From Neorhizobium huautlense (GTDB lineage Bacteria; Pseudomonadota; Alphaproteobacteria; Rhizobiales; Rhizobiaceae), in the NCBI RefSeq assembly GCF_002968575.1, contig NZ_PVBM01000001.1, forward strand, positions 1-64,000: 64,000 nucleotides of DNA, given 5' to 3'. The position numbers were made by a program, and so were the translations under genes. Every line of letters starts with the position of its first letter. Within the stretch, counting starts at the first letter, position 1. The notes beneath the pieces were generated by a model, which saw only the letters and a program-made list of their open reading frames with translations, was not told where the DNA came from and made no database searches. Shown in pieces: positions 8,308 to 18,800 of this stretch.

Positions 8308-9063
8308 TTAAGCCGCTTCTCCGATGATATCGGCATAACCGTTCTCTTCCAGTTCCAGCGCCAGCGATTTATCGCCGGAGCGGATGATCTGGCCCTTGTA
8401 GAGGACATGCACGCTGTCCGGTACGATATAATCGAGCAGGCGCTGATAATGGGTGATGACGATGACCGCGCGGTCCGGCGATTTCAGCGCGTTGACCCCA
8501 TCGGCGACGATCTTCAACGCATCGATATCGAGGCCGGAATCCGTTTCGTCCAGCACGCAAAGCTGCGGCTCCAGCAGCGCCATCTGCAGGATCTCCGCGC
8601 GCTTCTTTTCGCCGCCGGAGAAACCGACGTTGAGCGGACGGCGCAGCATGGCCTGGTCGATCTTCAGCTTCTCGGCGGCCTCCTTGACGCGACGGATGAA
8701 ATCCGGCGTCGTCAGTTCCGCTTCGCCACGCGCCTTGCGCTGCTCGTTCATCGCGACCTTGAGGAACTGCATGGTGGCAACACCAGGGATTTCCACCGGA
8801 TACTGGAACGCGAGGAAGATCCCCCTGGAGGCACGCTCGGCCGGGTCAAGCTCGAGGATGCTCTCGCCGTTATAGAGGATGTCACCTTCGGTGACTTCAT
8901 AGTCCTCACGGCCGGAGAGGATGTAGGAAAGGGTCGATTTGCCGGAGCCGTTCGGCCCCATGATGGCCGCGATCTCACCCGCCTTGACGGTAAGGTTCAG
9001 GCCGCGAATGATTTCGGTGCCGTCCTCGGCAATACGGGCATGCAGGTTCTTGATCTCAAGCAT
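8308..9063 (-). CDS. sufC: SufC, ATPase of the SufBCD complex
   Basis: The 251-aa soluble ABC ATPase powers the SufBCD scaffold. Visible motifs are Walker A GPNGSGKST (residues 36-44), the signature FSGGEKKRAEI and Walker B LCVLDETDSGLDIDAL. The start at 9063 (MLEIKNLHA) is preceded by a weak GGAA. A longer frame upstream adds 21 residues with no family similarity. Confidence 0.94.
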   Translation of the reverse strand: MLEIKNLHARIAEDGTEIIRGLNLTVKAGEIAAIMGPNGSGKSTLSYILSGREDYEVTEGDILYNGESILELDPAERASRGIFLAFQYPVEIPGVATMQFLKVAMNEQRKARGEAELTTPDFIRRVKEAAEKLKIDQAMLRRPLNVGFSGGEKKRAEILQMALLEPQLCVLDETDSGLDIDALKIVADGVNALKSPDRAVIVITHYQRLLDYIVPDSVHVLYKGQIIRSGDKSLALELEENGYADIIGEAA

Positions 9064-9122
9064 GATATTTTTCCATTCGTTCTTTGTCTCAGTGAGGCCA
9101 GCCAATCTGGACCGGCCCAAAT

Positions 9123-9287
9123 TCAAAAGCCGAGAGCGCTACGGACCCACGGCAGAAGGAAGACCGCGATTGCGCCCACCGCAAGGCCCCACCCGGCCCG
9201 GGCTGCACGCCCTCCGAAATTCGGCGCAAAGGCCGCAAGAAAGCCGCATATCAGGGCGTAGTAGACCAGATTAAGGGGATCAAACAT
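9123..9287 (-). CDS. Small membrane protein between sufB and sufC, 54 aa
   Basis: This short ORF fills the sufB-sufC gap. Its product starts MFDPLNLVYYALICGFLAAF and has two hydrophobic segments (about 5-21 and 33-50) separated by a Gly/Arg-rich turn (NFGGRAARAG), so it is predicted to be a two-pass membrane hairpin. AGAGGG lies 7 nt before the ATG. Rhizobial suf operons often carry a hypothetical gene here. No function is known; the position suggests a link to Fe-S assembly or simply coupling of translation. Confidence 0.7.
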   Translation of the reverse strand: MFDPLNLVYYALICGFLAAFAPNFGGRAARAGWGLAVGAIAVFLLPWVRSALGF

Positions 9288-9313
9288 GCCCGCGACCCTC
9301 TTGCCGTCACATG

Positions 9314-10783
9314 TTAGCCAACACTTCCTTCCAGAGAAATCCCGATCAGCTTCTGCGCTTCGACGGCGAACTCCATCGGCAGTTCCTGGATCACTTCCTT
9401 GACGAATCCGTTGACGATGAGCGCAATCGCCTCTTCTTCCGGAATGCCGCGCTGCATGACGTAGAACTTCTGATCGTCCGAAATCTTCGACGTGGTCGCT
9501 TCGTGCTCGATCTTTGCCGAAGCGTTCTTGACATCGATATACGGAACCGTGTGCGCGCCGCACTTGTCGCCGATCAGCAACGAATCGCAGTTGGTGAAGT
9601 TCCGGGCGTTCTCGGCCTTGCGATGGATCGACACCTGGCCACGGTAAGTATTGTTGGATTTACCAGCGGAAATGCCCTTCGAGATGATGCGGCTCGACGT
9701 GTTCTTGCCGAGATGGATCATCTTGGTGCCGCTATCGATCTGCTGGTGGCCGTTCGATACGGCGATCGAATAGAATTCGCCGCGGCTGTCGTCGCCTCGC
9801 AGAATGCAGCTCGGGTATTTCCAGGTGATCGCCGAGCCGGTTTCAACCTGCGTCCAGGAAATCTTGGAACGCGCTCCGCGGCAATCGCCACGTTTGGTGA
9901 CGAAATTGTAGATCCCGCCCTTGCCCTGGGCGTCGCCCGGAAACCAATTCTGTACCGTCGAATATTTGATTTCAGCGTCATCGAGCGCAACGAGTTCGAC
10001 CACAGCAGCATGCAATTGGTTTTCATCGCGCTGGGGCGCTGTGCAGCCTTCGAGGTAGGAAACGTAGGCGCCTTCTTCCGCGATGATCAGCGTGCGCTCG
10101 AACTGGCCGGTGTTCTTCTCGTTGATCCGGAAGTAGGTGGAGAGCTCCATCGGGCAACGGACGCCCTTCGGCACGAAAACGAAAGAGCCATCAGTGAAGA
10201 CCGCCGAATTCAGTGTCGCATAGAAGTTATCCGACGCCGGAACGACGGAGCCGAGATACTTCTTGATAAGTTCCGGATGCTCGCGGATCGCTTCAGAAAT
10301 CGACATGAAGATCACGCCGGCCTGCTGAAGTTCCTTTTTAAAAGTTGTGACGACCGAAACCGAATCGAAGACGGCATCGACGGCAACCCGGGTTTTCTGG
10401 ACGCCCGCGAGGATCTCCTGCTCCCTAAGGGGAATACCGAGTTTCTCGTAGGTCTTCAGAAGCTCCGGATCCACCTCTTCGAGGGAGGTCGGGCCAGTCA
10501 CGTTCTTGGGTGCCGCGTAATAATAGATGTCGTTGAAGTCGATCTTCGGGTAGGTGACGCGCGCCCATGTCGGCTCTTCCATCGTCAACCAGCGACGGTA
10601 GGCCTCCAGGCGCCATTCCAGCATCCATTCCGGCTCCTGCTTCTTAGCCGAAATGAAACGAATGATATCTTCCGAAAGCCCCTTCGGCGCCTTGTCCACT
10701 TCGATGACGGTCTCGAAGCCGTATTTGTACTGGTCGATGTCGATCCGGCGGACCTGTTCGACTGTTTCCTGGACAGCAGGCAT
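9314..10783 (-). CDS. sufB: SufB, Fe-S scaffold subunit
   Basis: SufB is the core of the SufBC2D scaffold on which clusters form. The 489-aa product has the full family length and the conserved C-terminal block with N-C-D-S-L-L-I-G and the E-H-E-A-T-T-S-K segment. Cysteines in [12 protein letters not shown] and in [17 protein letters not shown] are candidate sulfur acceptors and ligands. I chose ATG 10783 (MPAVQE) because GGAG lies 7 nt upstream; the ATG two codons earlier would leave no spacing. Confidence 0.95.
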   Translation of the reverse strand: MPAVQETVEQVRRIDIDQYKYGFETVIEVDKAPKGLSEDIIRFISAKKQEPEWMLEWRLEAYRRWLTMEEPTWARVTYPKIDFNDIYYYAAPKNVTGPTSLEEVDPELLKTYEKLGIPLREQEILAGVQKTRVAVDAVFDSVSVVTTFKKELQQAGVIFMSISEAIREHPELIKKYLGSVVPASDNFYATLNSAVFTDGSFVFVPKGVRCPMELSTYFRINEKNTGQFERTLIIAEEGAYVSYLEGCTAPQRDENQLHAAVVELVALDDAEIKYSTVQNWFPGDAQGKGGIYNFVTKRGDCRGARSKISWTQVETGSAITWKYPSCILRGDDSRGEFYSIAVSNGHQQIDSGTKMIHLGKNTSSRIISKGISAGKSNNTYRGQVSIHRKAENARNFTNCDSLLIGDKCGAHTVPYIDVKNASAKIEHEATTSKISDDQKFYVMQRGIPEEEAIALIVNGFVKEVIQELPMEFAVEAQKLIGISLEGSVG

Positions 10784-10931
10784 ATTCATTCTCCAAATCT
10801 TGCCGGTTCAAATTCCGGCAATTCTTGTCATCGTCACGGGCGGCAGCTGCCACCCTATGTAAGCGCCAGAAGGCTGTTTTCACACCTTTTGGCAAGTGGA
10901 AATTTGCGCTTCCGCAAATTTACCGATCGGC

Positions 10932-12098
10932 TCAAGCGGCCTCTCCCGCCGGTTTTCGCCGAGCAGCGATCTTCGCGAAAGCAGCGAGTGCGCGTGCAAT
11001 ATCATCGCTCGTTGTATCCGCGCCCAGCGAAATTCGGAGAGCTCCGAGCTTCGGGTCGTGCCCCATGGCCGTGAGAACGTGGCTCTCGCCAACTTTTCCG
11101 GAAGAGCAGGCCGAGCCTGCCGACAGTGCGATACCTTCCAGATCGAAGGCGATTTGCCCTGTCTCCGACTTCAACCCTGGCAGGGTGAAAAAGGACGTAT
11201 TGCAGACGCGGCCAACTTCGGCGCCGTGAATGATGACATCCGGGGCGGCCTGACGCATGCCTTGCTCAAGCTGTTCTCGCAGGGTGGTTATGGCGGAGCT
11301 GCGCTGCCCGAGATTATCCAGCCCGGCCTCCGCAGCGGCGCCGAACCCCACGATCGCGTGAAAATTCTCGGTCCCGGAGCGATGACCTTTCTCCTGACCG
11401 CCGCCCCGGATCAGCGGCTTCGGCATCAGAGCCTCGCCACGCGACACCAGCGCACCCGCGCCCTTCGGCCCACCGATCTTGTGCGAGGACAGGATCAGAA
11501 AATCGGCGTCCAGCGCATTGATGTCAACTGAGATACGACCGACTGCCTGCACGGCATCGACCACCATCAGCCCGCCATGGGCATGCACTAGAGTAGCGGC
11601 TTCCGCGACCGGCTGCACGATACCGGTTTCATTGTTGACCAGCATGACGGCGACCATCGGGAGGCCAGAGCTTCGATCATGGCGGCCAAGGATTTCCTCA
11701 AGGGCCGGCAGATCCACGACGCCATCACGTGTTACCGGCACCTCCGAGAGCCTGCCGGGCTCGAAGCGCCCGCCCTCGCGAATTGCCGGATGCTCGATAG
11801 CCGAAACATAGAGATGGCTAATTATCAGGGGAGCACGACCCATCAGGAAGTCCGAGGTCAATACGTGATTGGCCGCTTCCGTAGCACCGCTCGTGAAAAT
11901 CACATGCGCCGGCTCCCCCCCCACCAGCGCGGCCACCTGCCGGCGCGCCTTGTCCATCGCAGCACGCGCGGCTCTTCCTTCGCCATGCACAGATGACGGA
12001 TTGCCCGGCAACCGAAGCGTATCCATCATGGCGGCACGAGCTTGCGCGCTTAAAGGCGCGGTCGCGTTCCAGTCAAGATATATACGGTTCAGCGCCAT
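10932..12098 (-). CDS. Second cysteine desulfurase (IscS/NifS type), first gene of the suf operon
   Basis: The 388-aa PLP enzyme is a group I (NifS/IscS-like) desulfurase: PLP Lys207 in SSHKIGGPKG and active Cys331 in the longer loop SAGSACSSGKVGESH. It differs from the SufS further down the operon, so the operon has both types. In rhizobia this pairing is common and the gene is often called sufS2. It starts with ATG 12098 and is separated from sufB by about 150 nt. A near-perfect Irr box lies about 140 nt upstream. Confidence 0.88.
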   Translation of the reverse strand: MALNRIYLDWNATAPLSAQARAAMMDTLRLPGNPSSVHGEGRAARAAMDKARRQVAALVGGEPAHVIFTSGATEAANHVLTSDFLMGRAPLIISHLYVSAIEHPAIREGGRFEPGRLSEVPVTRDGVVDLPALEEILGRHDRSSGLPMVAVMLVNNETGIVQPVAEAATLVHAHGGLMVVDAVQAVGRISVDINALDADFLILSSHKIGGPKGAGALVSRGEALMPKPLIRGGGQEKGHRSGTENFHAIVGFGAAAEAGLDNLGQRSSAITTLREQLEQGMRQAAPDVIIHGAEVGRVCNTSFFTLPGLKSETGQIAFDLEGIALSAGSACSSGKVGESHVLTAMGHDPKLGALRISLGADTTSDDIARALAAFAKIAARRKPAGEAA

Positions 12099-12234
12099 TG
12101 GCCTTTTGGTTTCCGCTTCTAAATAGGAGTTGGGTAAGGGGCGGCAGACAGGGCGCCCCGCATTTTCCTTGAAATTTCCTCGAGCCTTGCCTTATGAGAC
12201 ATCGCATCGGGCGTCACTTCAAAGATGCCCAAAG

Positions 12235-12251
12235 TTTCGAATGGTTCTAAA
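12235..12251. promoter_or_regulatory. Candidate Irr box (iron control element) upstream of suf
   Basis: TTTCGAA-TGG-TTCTAAA matches the rhizobial Irr/ICE palindrome TTTAGAA-N3-TTCTAAA with one mismatch. The second half-site also pairs with TTTAGAA 6 nt further right (12258-12264), giving overlapping palindromes. Irr is the haem-sensing iron regulator of this group and suf operons are known members of its regulon. It could serve either divergent gene. Confidence 0.65.
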
Positions 12252-12310
12252 GTTGGTTTTAGAAAAGCTGAGCGGCTTCGTCAAGTCAAACTCGACGTGA
12301 TGACCGACTT

Positions 12311-12335
12311 AGAACCTTAGAACGTAGAACCTTAG
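12311..12335. repeat. Short direct repeats ahead of the hydrolase gene
   Basis: AGAACCTTAG occurs at 12311-12320 and again at 12326-12335, and TAGAAC occurs three times at 7-8-nt spacing (12310, 12318, 12325). They lie 20-45 nt before the start codon at 12355, in the expected 5' untranslated or promoter region. Meaning unknown. Confidence 0.6.
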
Positions 12336-12354
12336 CACGTTGACCGGAGTACCG

Positions 12355-13032
12355 ATGCCCGAAGTCATTTTCAACGGCCCCGCCGGCCGCCTGGAGGGCC
12401 GCTATCAGCCTTCCAAGGAAAAGAGCGCTCCCATTGCGCTTATTCTCCATCCTCATCCGCAGTTCGGCGGAACGATGAACAACCAGATTGTCTACCAGCT
12501 CTTCTACATGTTCCAGAAGCGCGGATTCACGACGCTCCGGTTCAATTTCCGCAGCATCGGACGCAGCCAGGGCGAGTTCGATCACGGCGCGGGAGAACTC
12601 TCGGATGCCGCATCTGCATTGGACTGGGTACAGAGCCTTCACCCGGATTCAAAGAGCTGTTGGGTAGCGGGTTATTCATTCGGCGCCTGGATTGGCATGC
12701 AGCTCCTGATGCGCCGTCCAGAGATTGAAGGTTTCATGTCGATAGCTCCACAACCCAATATCTACGACTTCTCCTTCCTCGCCCCCTGCCCCTCCTCGGG
12801 CCTGATCATCAACGGCGATGCCGACAAGGTCGCGCCGGAAAAGGACGTCAATGGCCTCGTAGAAAAGCTGAAGACGCAAAAAGGCATCCTGATCACCCAT
12901 CGCACCGTCGAAGGCGCCAACCACTTCTTTAACGGCCGCGTCGAAGACTTGATGTCGGAATGCGAGGACTATCTCGACCGTCGCCTCAATGGCGAACTTG
13001 TCCCGGAACCTGCTGCCAAGCGAATCCGCTGA
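12355..13032 (+). CDS. Alpha/beta hydrolase, dienelactone-hydrolase-like
   Basis: The 225-aa protein matches a conserved proteobacterial alpha/beta-hydrolase group. It has HPHPQFGGTMNN, which supplies the oxyanion region, a nucleophile elbow G-Y-S-F-G (serine within VAGYSFGAWIG), an acid loop at N-G-D-A-D and the final His in E-G-A-N-H-F-F. Substrate is unknown. The ATG at 12355 is 5 nt after GGAG. It is divergent from suf and could share iron control. Confidence 0.85.
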   Translation: MPEVIFNGPAGRLEGRYQPSKEKSAPIALILHPHPQFGGTMNNQIVYQLFYMFQKRGFTTLRFNFRSIGRSQGEFDHGAGELSDAASALDWVQSLHPDSKSCWVAGYSFGAWIGMQLLMRRPEIEGFMSIAPQPNIYDFSFLAPCPSSGLIINGDADKVAPEKDVNGLVEKLKTQKGILITHRTVEGANHFFNGRVEDLMSECEDYLDRRLNGELVPEPAAKRIR

Positions 13033-13049
13033 TTTTATCAAAAGCTTTG

Positions 13050-13080
13050 GGCCGCCGCTTCGGCGGCCTCTTGCTATTTT
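13050..13080. terminator. Convergent terminator
   Basis: An 8-bp stem GGCCGCCG-CTT-CGGCGGCC (13050-13068) is followed by TCTTGCTATTTT on the plus strand, 18 nt after the hydrolase stop and overlapping the end of the convergent diguanylate cyclase gene. Confidence 0.7.
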
Positions 13081-14261
13081 ACGATCTTGATGGGTGCCGA
13101 TCTGGGAAGCGCGGACGGTGTGGCCTGCCGGACGCAATTGCGGCCGGAGCGTTTTGCCTCGTAAAGAGCGTCATCCGCGTTGCGCATGGCGTCCACAAAT
13201 TCTTGGCCTTGCTCGACTTCGGCCACCCCGAAACTTGCGGTGACCCTGAAGGAAGGCGAGAGTGCGCCGATCTGAATACCCATCGTTCCGCTCCTGAGAG
13301 CATTGGCAAGCAACAGGGCCATTTCCGCTGTCGTGTTCGGCATGAAGACAGCGAACTCTTCGCCGCCGATGCGTCCGAGCACCGCACTTTTCGGAGCCAT
13401 CAGTTGCAGTAGATCGCCAAACGCTCGGATCACCAGATCGCCGCCATGATGCCCATAGGTATCGTTGATGTTCTTGAAATAATCCAGATCGCATATGATG
13501 ACTGCATGCCGGACATTCGCAGCGTGCGACATGGCAGCCTTCACGCCGTTTTCGAAGCCGCGTCGATTGGGCAGCCCGGAAAGCGCGTCCCTCTCTGAAT
13601 TGCTACGTTCGTCGGCCATGATCTCCAGCACCAGGACCGAAAGCAGAGTCAATCCGACCGCCACGACGAGAACGGCTGTCGAACTCTGCGAGATCAGGGC
13701 GTAATTGGTGTGGATATAGTCCTTGGCGGTCGTTCCCGCGCCGGAAAGTACTGCCAAACCCGCCTTGGCAAAAAAATGCAGACCGGTCACCAACAGCAAC
13801 GCCCCCAGGGCTCTGTCGATTATCAGTCTGCGGGTGGACAGGAAAACAGATGCCGCCCCTGTCAGTACCACGATCGCGAAGGGCGCCTGGTAAGAAAAAG
13901 CATGGGCTACGGTGCCGCGCGGCAAATCGTATATCCACATGTCGAGAACAGTGCTTGCGGCCAAAAAAACGCAGGCATAGGCGAATTTGATCTTGCGGCC
14001 ATAAAGCTCTCCCACTCCGATCAGAAGAAGAAGCAGGCCGCCCAGCACAGCTGCGAAGGCACCGAAGGCCCAGAATCTTATCAGCTCGGTATAGGCAACA
14101 AGTAATTCGCACAGCGATGACAGCGATGCGACTGCAAAACCTGCCGCAAACCATAGCGCAGCAGTTCGTGAGCGGCTTCGCGTCGAAACCACGACGAAGA
14201 CCAGGGAAAAGCAGATGGCGATGACAAAATTCACCGCCAGGAGAAAGGCCGGACCGTTCAT
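13074..14261 (-). CDS. Membrane diguanylate cyclase (GGDEF)
   Basis: The 395-aa product has about six hydrophobic helices in its first 215 residues and a C-terminal GGDEF domain (about 220-390). The catalytic loop is R-I-G-G-E-E-F (GGEEF at 299-303), so it should make c-di-GMP from GTP. The RxxD inhibitory site usually five residues before it is absent (sequence P-K-S-A), so product feedback is not expected. No known sensory domain precedes it. The start is the ATG at 14261; an upstream in-frame extension adds a Cys-rich decapeptide without support. Confidence 0.87.
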   Translation of the reverse strand: MNGPAFLLAVNFVIAICFSLVFVVVSTRSRSRTAALWFAAGFAVASLSSLCELLVAYTELIRFWAFGAFAAVLGGLLLLLIGVGELYGRKIKFAYACVFLAASTVLDMWIYDLPRGTVAHAFSYQAPFAIVVLTGAASVFLSTRRLIIDRALGALLLVTGLHFFAKAGLAVLSGAGTTAKDYIHTNYALISQSSTAVLVVAVGLTLLSVLVLEIMADERSNSERDALSGLPNRRGFENGVKAAMSHAANVRHAVIICDLDYFKNINDTYGHHGGDLVIRAFGDLLQLMAPKSAVLGRIGGEEFAVFMPNTTAEMALLLANALRSGTMGIQIGALSPSFRVTASFGVAEVEQGQEFVDAMRNADDALYEAKRSGRNCVRQATPSALPRSAPIKIVK

Positions 14262-14453
14262 CAACCAATCACTGCAGCACCCTGCACCCACCCGTTTAGC
14301 GTGTCAGAAAGATAGTAAAGCCTCAAAAACAAAAAAACGTTAATGTTTAGCTATGCAGCAGCAAGAGATCCGCACCATGTTCTAGATCAACCCCATCGAG
14401 AGCCGAATCTATCTCTGCGGATGCTTCATTACGGAATTTGAACATCCTCGGCG

Positions 14454-14468
14454 TCACTTTTAAAGTGA
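14454..14468. promoter_or_regulatory. Perfect 15-bp palindrome upstream of tyrS
   Basis: TCACTTT-T-AAAGTGA lies 67 nt before the tyrS start codon in the region divergent to the diguanylate cyclase. It has the symmetry of a repressor operator, but I do not recognise the factor. Confidence 0.4.
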
Positions 14469-14534
14469 TCGGCAGGAAAAACAGTGCTAGACGCCCGGCA
14501 CGTATCCAAAACACCATCCTGCCAGAGATAAATC

Positions 14535-15788
14535 ATGTCCAGGTTCAAGTCCGATTTCCTACGCACGCTCGACGAGCGCGGTTTCATCCATCAGGTCTCC
14601 GACGATACAGGCCTCGATGAGCTGTTTTCAAAGGAAACCGTGACGGCATATATCGGCTATGATCCCACAGCTTCGAGCCTGCACGTGGGCCATCTCACCC
14701 AGATCATGCTGCTCCACTGGCTGCAAGCCACCGGGCACCAACCGATCTCGCTGATGGGCGGCGGCACCGGCATGGTCGGTGACCCTTCCTTCAAGGAGGA
14801 AGCCCGCAAGCTGATGACGGTTGAGATGATCGAGGACAACATCGCCTCGCTCAAGCACGTCTTCGCTAATTACCTCGACTACGATCGCGAGCTCAATCCG
14901 GCTCTGATGATCAACAACGCCGACTGGCTGCGTCCATTGAACTACCTAGAATTCCTGCGCGACGTCGGCCGGCATTTCTCGGTCAACCGAATGCTGTCGT
15001 TTGACAGCGTCAAGACACGTCTCGACCGCGAGCAGTCCCTGTCCTTCCTCGAATTCAACTACATGATCCTGCAGGCTTACGATTTTGTCGAACTGGCGAA
15101 ACGCTACGGCTGCCGGCTGCAGATGGGCGGCTCGGATCAATGGGGTAACATCGTCAACGGTATCGACCTCGGTCACCGCATGGGGGCGCCTCAGTTGTAT
15201 GCGCTGACCTCGCCGCTGCTGACCACCTCTTCCGGCGCCAAGATGGGCAAGTCGGCGTCCGGCGCGGTCTGGCTGAACAAGGATCTTCTGCCCGTCTATG
15301 ACTTCTGGCAGTACTGGCGCAATACCGAGGACGCGGACGTTGTCCGCTTCGCAAAGCTGTTCACCACGTTGCCCATGGATGAGATCGCCAAGCTTTCGCA
15401 GCTAGGCGGATCGGAGATCAACGAAGCCAAGAAGATCCTTGCCACGGAGGTTACGGCGATCCTGCACGGCCGTGCCGCAGCCGAGGAGGCAGCAGAGACG
15501 GCGCGCAAGACCTTCGAAGAGGGCGCACTTTCCGAAAATCTGCCCTCTGTCGAGATGCCGGCTGCCGAGCTTGATGCCGGCATAGGACTGTTGACCCTCA
15601 TCGTTCGTGCGGGGTTGGCAGGGTCGAACGGCGAAGCGCGTCGTCACGTCCAGGGCGGTGCGGTTCGCATCAACGACCAAAGCGTGAGCGACGAACGCAA
15701 GATGATCGGCACCGGTGAGGTGACCGCCGATGGCGTCATCAAACTGTCGCTCGGCAAGAAGAAGCATATCCTTGTCCGGCCGATTTGA
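14535..15788 (+). CDS. tyrS: Tyrosyl-tRNA synthetase
   Basis: TyrS charges tRNA-Tyr. The 417-aa enzyme has the class I signatures HVGH (residues 50-53) and KMGKS (236-240), and a C-terminal S4 RNA-binding domain (about 350-410). Length matches the bacterial TyrS family. It stands alone with its own terminator and is convergent with the AsmA-like gene. Confidence 0.96.
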   Translation: MSRFKSDFLRTLDERGFIHQVSDDTGLDELFSKETVTAYIGYDPTASSLHVGHLTQIMLLHWLQATGHQPISLMGGGTGMVGDPSFKEEARKLMTVEMIEDNIASLKHVFANYLDYDRELNPALMINNADWLRPLNYLEFLRDVGRHFSVNRMLSFDSVKTRLDREQSLSFLEFNYMILQAYDFVELAKRYGCRLQMGGSDQWGNIVNGIDLGHRMGAPQLYALTSPLLTTSSGAKMGKSASGAVWLNKDLLPVYDFWQYWRNTEDADVVRFAKLFTTLPMDEIAKLSQLGGSEINEAKKILATEVTAILHGRAAAEEAAETARKTFEEGALSENLPSVEMPAAELDAGIGLLTLIVRAGLAGSNGEARRHVQGGAVRINDQSVSDERKMIGTGEVTADGVIKLSLGKKKHILVRPI

Positions 15789-15813
15789 TTGGACGCAAGA
15801 GAGACTTCGCCTT

Positions 15814-15835
15814 GGGCCGCAACTGCGGCCCTTTT
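15814..15835 (+). terminator. Intrinsic terminator of tyrS
   Basis: GGGCCGC-AACT-GCGGCCC is followed at once by TTTT, 25 nt after the tyrS stop. It also abuts the stop codon of the convergent gene at 15835. Confidence 0.85.
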
Positions 15836-18800
15836 CATTGGAATTCGAAGATCTGCCGGAAGATACCGGGCGCGATCAGCGATAGCGGATTGACCGTCAG
15901 CCGCGGCTTGTCGAAAGGCCCTTCGAGCTTAAAGGTGATGCCGAGCAGGCCGCGATCACGTCCGTTGCCAAGGATGGCGCCGATGATCGGCAATTCTCCG
16001 AACAGACGGTTCAGCCCGTAGGCCGGCATGAAGGTGCCGGTCATATCCATATTGCCCTTGCTGTCACGCACCAGCCCTTGGAACGTCGCGCCGATCTGTT
16101 CGCCGCGTACCACACCGTTCTCCACCGCCAACGTGCCATTGCGGTAAAGCAGGCTTGCGAAACCCCGCTGGAACTTCGCCGACGTCACGTCGATGTTGCG
16201 CTTAGTCGCGGAATTCAGGCTGCGTCCCTCTTGGTCGGGTGTAGACACAAGCGACTGGAGTTTCGTCTCGTTGACGAGCGAGAAGCTTCTCAGGTCCAGA
16301 GACCCCGCCCAGGCTTCACCCTCAGCTCTCAGCCGCAGGTTCAGGAGCCCGCCCCGCAGGTTGTTGTAAAGGTTCATGAAGCGAATGACGGCACCGGCAT
16401 CGCCGCTCGTCAGCGAAATCGTATCGCCACGGCTCATTTCGCTGACGACCGCCTGTCCGCTTTCCGTAATACCGGAAAAATCGGCCTTCGAAATATTCCC
16501 GTTTCGGCTCGAGAACAGCACCGACACATTCGACAGGACTTGGTCGTTAAATCCGATCAGGCGCTCAAGCTTGGCGCGGACCGTAGCGTTATCCTGGTCG
16601 TCGCGACCGCGGCCACCGCCGCTTCCACTCACTTTGTCAGCCTTGAGCCGCGTAATGACCGGACGGACGTCCACGGTTGATCCTGTGATCGATATGTCGA
16701 AGCTGTCCTTCCCGCGTTTCACCGCAACCGCATAATTGTCGGCTGGTGAAAGTTGCACATGAGAAAACTCAGCCGCTGTCAGACTGTCTCGGTTGAGAGA
16801 CAGGTTGCCGCGAGCACCGAATCCTTCTCCGGAGAGTTCGAAATTCCGGATGTTGGTATGTTCGCCCGCCTCGGAGAGTTCGAATTGGGCCTTGGCCGGT
16901 ATCCCGCTGCCTTTCGTCCAACCGAGCCACGGAACGGAAAGCGTCGCCCGGGCAAGATCCAGCGCCACGGTCTGGCGCGTTTCGTCAACCCAGGTCCACT
17001 GCGCCGATATCGATCCGTCGACAATTTCCGACAGGCCGGGCGCCAGCTTCTGACGCTGCTCGTTGTTGAGCACGGTCTTGATGATCCGCTCGCGCTTGGC
17101 GCGTGAGGCCGAATCGATCGGTTCGGCGAGCGTGATATCGGCCGGTACATCGTCGATCGTGCCTTTTGCGACAAGCCGAGCGACCTGCGTGTCGACATCC
17201 AGAGTTCCGTTGAGAGCGCCGATCTTACGCCCGGAGAACTCCGGCGCGAGGCTGACGTCGTCAAGCTCCGCGTGGGCGTTCCAGGTCGGTTCGGGCGGGT
17301 TGTGGGCCTTGATAAGGCCCATGCGTGCCCTAAGGTCCACCCGTGCGTTCCCGGAGAAGTCCTCCGGTTTGAACTCTGTCCCCTTGAGTGCGCTGATTGG
17401 CCGAAAATTTGCAAGTTCCGTCACCGCGTCGGCTGGTCCCGCGAGCTTCAGGAAAAGGTCCGCCATCAACGGTTTTGCGTAGGTGGAGGGAATGGAAAAG
17501 CGGCCACCATCCACGACGACAGAGCGGCCCGACGGGAAAAAGGACATGGCACGTGCGATATCCACTGCCAACGCCTCTCCTTTGAGATCGAAGCGACCGT
17601 CGATATCGCGGAGCGGAGGGATGTCGCCTGGCAGATTGATACGGGCATCGGCAAGGTCAAAATTGATCTGCAATTCGTTCTGGTTGAGCTCCATCGGAAC
17701 GCCCGGCCCTTTCATCCGGCCAGCCGGAATGAAGACGGCGAGCGAACCATTCGTCACCGTGCCGCCGAACATATTGTCCATCACCCATTCACGCGGCCTT
17801 CGCGCCATCCAGAACGGCCAAAGCTGTTTTACCGCCGTGACTTGCATCTGCGGCAATTGAGCCCCGAAACTGATTTCCGGCGACTGTTCTCCAAAACGGA
17901 CCTTGAGAGCCCCCGCCATCCGTCCCATGGGGCTGGAGACCGCCATCTCGTCGAATTGCAGTTCGCGGTCTGCGGAGAGGTAACGCCCGTTTGCCTTAAG
18001 ATCGAAGCGCGTGGGCTCTTCACTTTCCGTGGCTCCGACGGCGGTCCCGCCGCTGATCAAAAGATCGAGGCCGAAACCGACACGCTTGTCGTCCGGATTG
18101 AGCCTGTTGAGGTCAATCACGGCGCCGGTAAACGGAAGGACGGTCGGCCCGAAACGCGCCTCCGATCTCAGAAGCTCGATCGAGTTCTTCGAAAAATCGT
18201 AGGCAACATTGATCGTTGCGCCTGTAAATAACTGTTGAAGCCCATCGAAATAGAAATGCCCGGGAGATTGACGCAACGTCGCCGTGATGCGCGGCTGTGT
18301 CATCTCGCGCGCCCGGACCGCGGCGAGATCCAGATCAAGCGACCCTTCGATGCCTTCACGAGGAGCGCCGTCTTCGGTTCGCTGGAGCAGAAAAGGTGTC
18401 ACCTCCAGTCCAGCCAACCTCGCCGATAAGGATGTGGTGACACCTTCAATCGTCTTCGACGCGGCCGTCAGCGTAGCGCGCCGGCCATTGAGGCTTATCG
18501 CGCCAGTGACCTCAACCTCACCATCGAGGCTGCGGGCCAGTTTCAGATCGTCCACGACAAGTGCGATCGGCTTGCGCCCCGGCGCCGCAGGAAGAAGGAT
18601 CTCGATTCCGGATATATCGATCGAACCGGTCCCTGTTCGCTCCATGAGGCCCCGCGCTTCGTCAAAACGCTGGAAAGCCTGCTCGAGGAGCGCCGGCATG
18701 CCGTCGACCCGGACTTCCGACAGCGGCAGGGGGTCTCCCGATGGCAATTGCGCGGTATCGAGGCGGATATCTTCTGCCTCCATATGCTTGATCGATATGC

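Noticed and set aside
9311..11074. A 587-codon frame on the plus strand over sufB
   Set aside because: Shadow of sufB and the first desulfurase gene; no ribosome site and no family features.
12119..12232. A 37-codon minus-strand frame just before the first suf gene, with possible TTG, GTG or ATG starts
   Set aside because: No ribosome site, and the earliest start would abut the Irr box. Kept out, though a leader peptide cannot be excluded.
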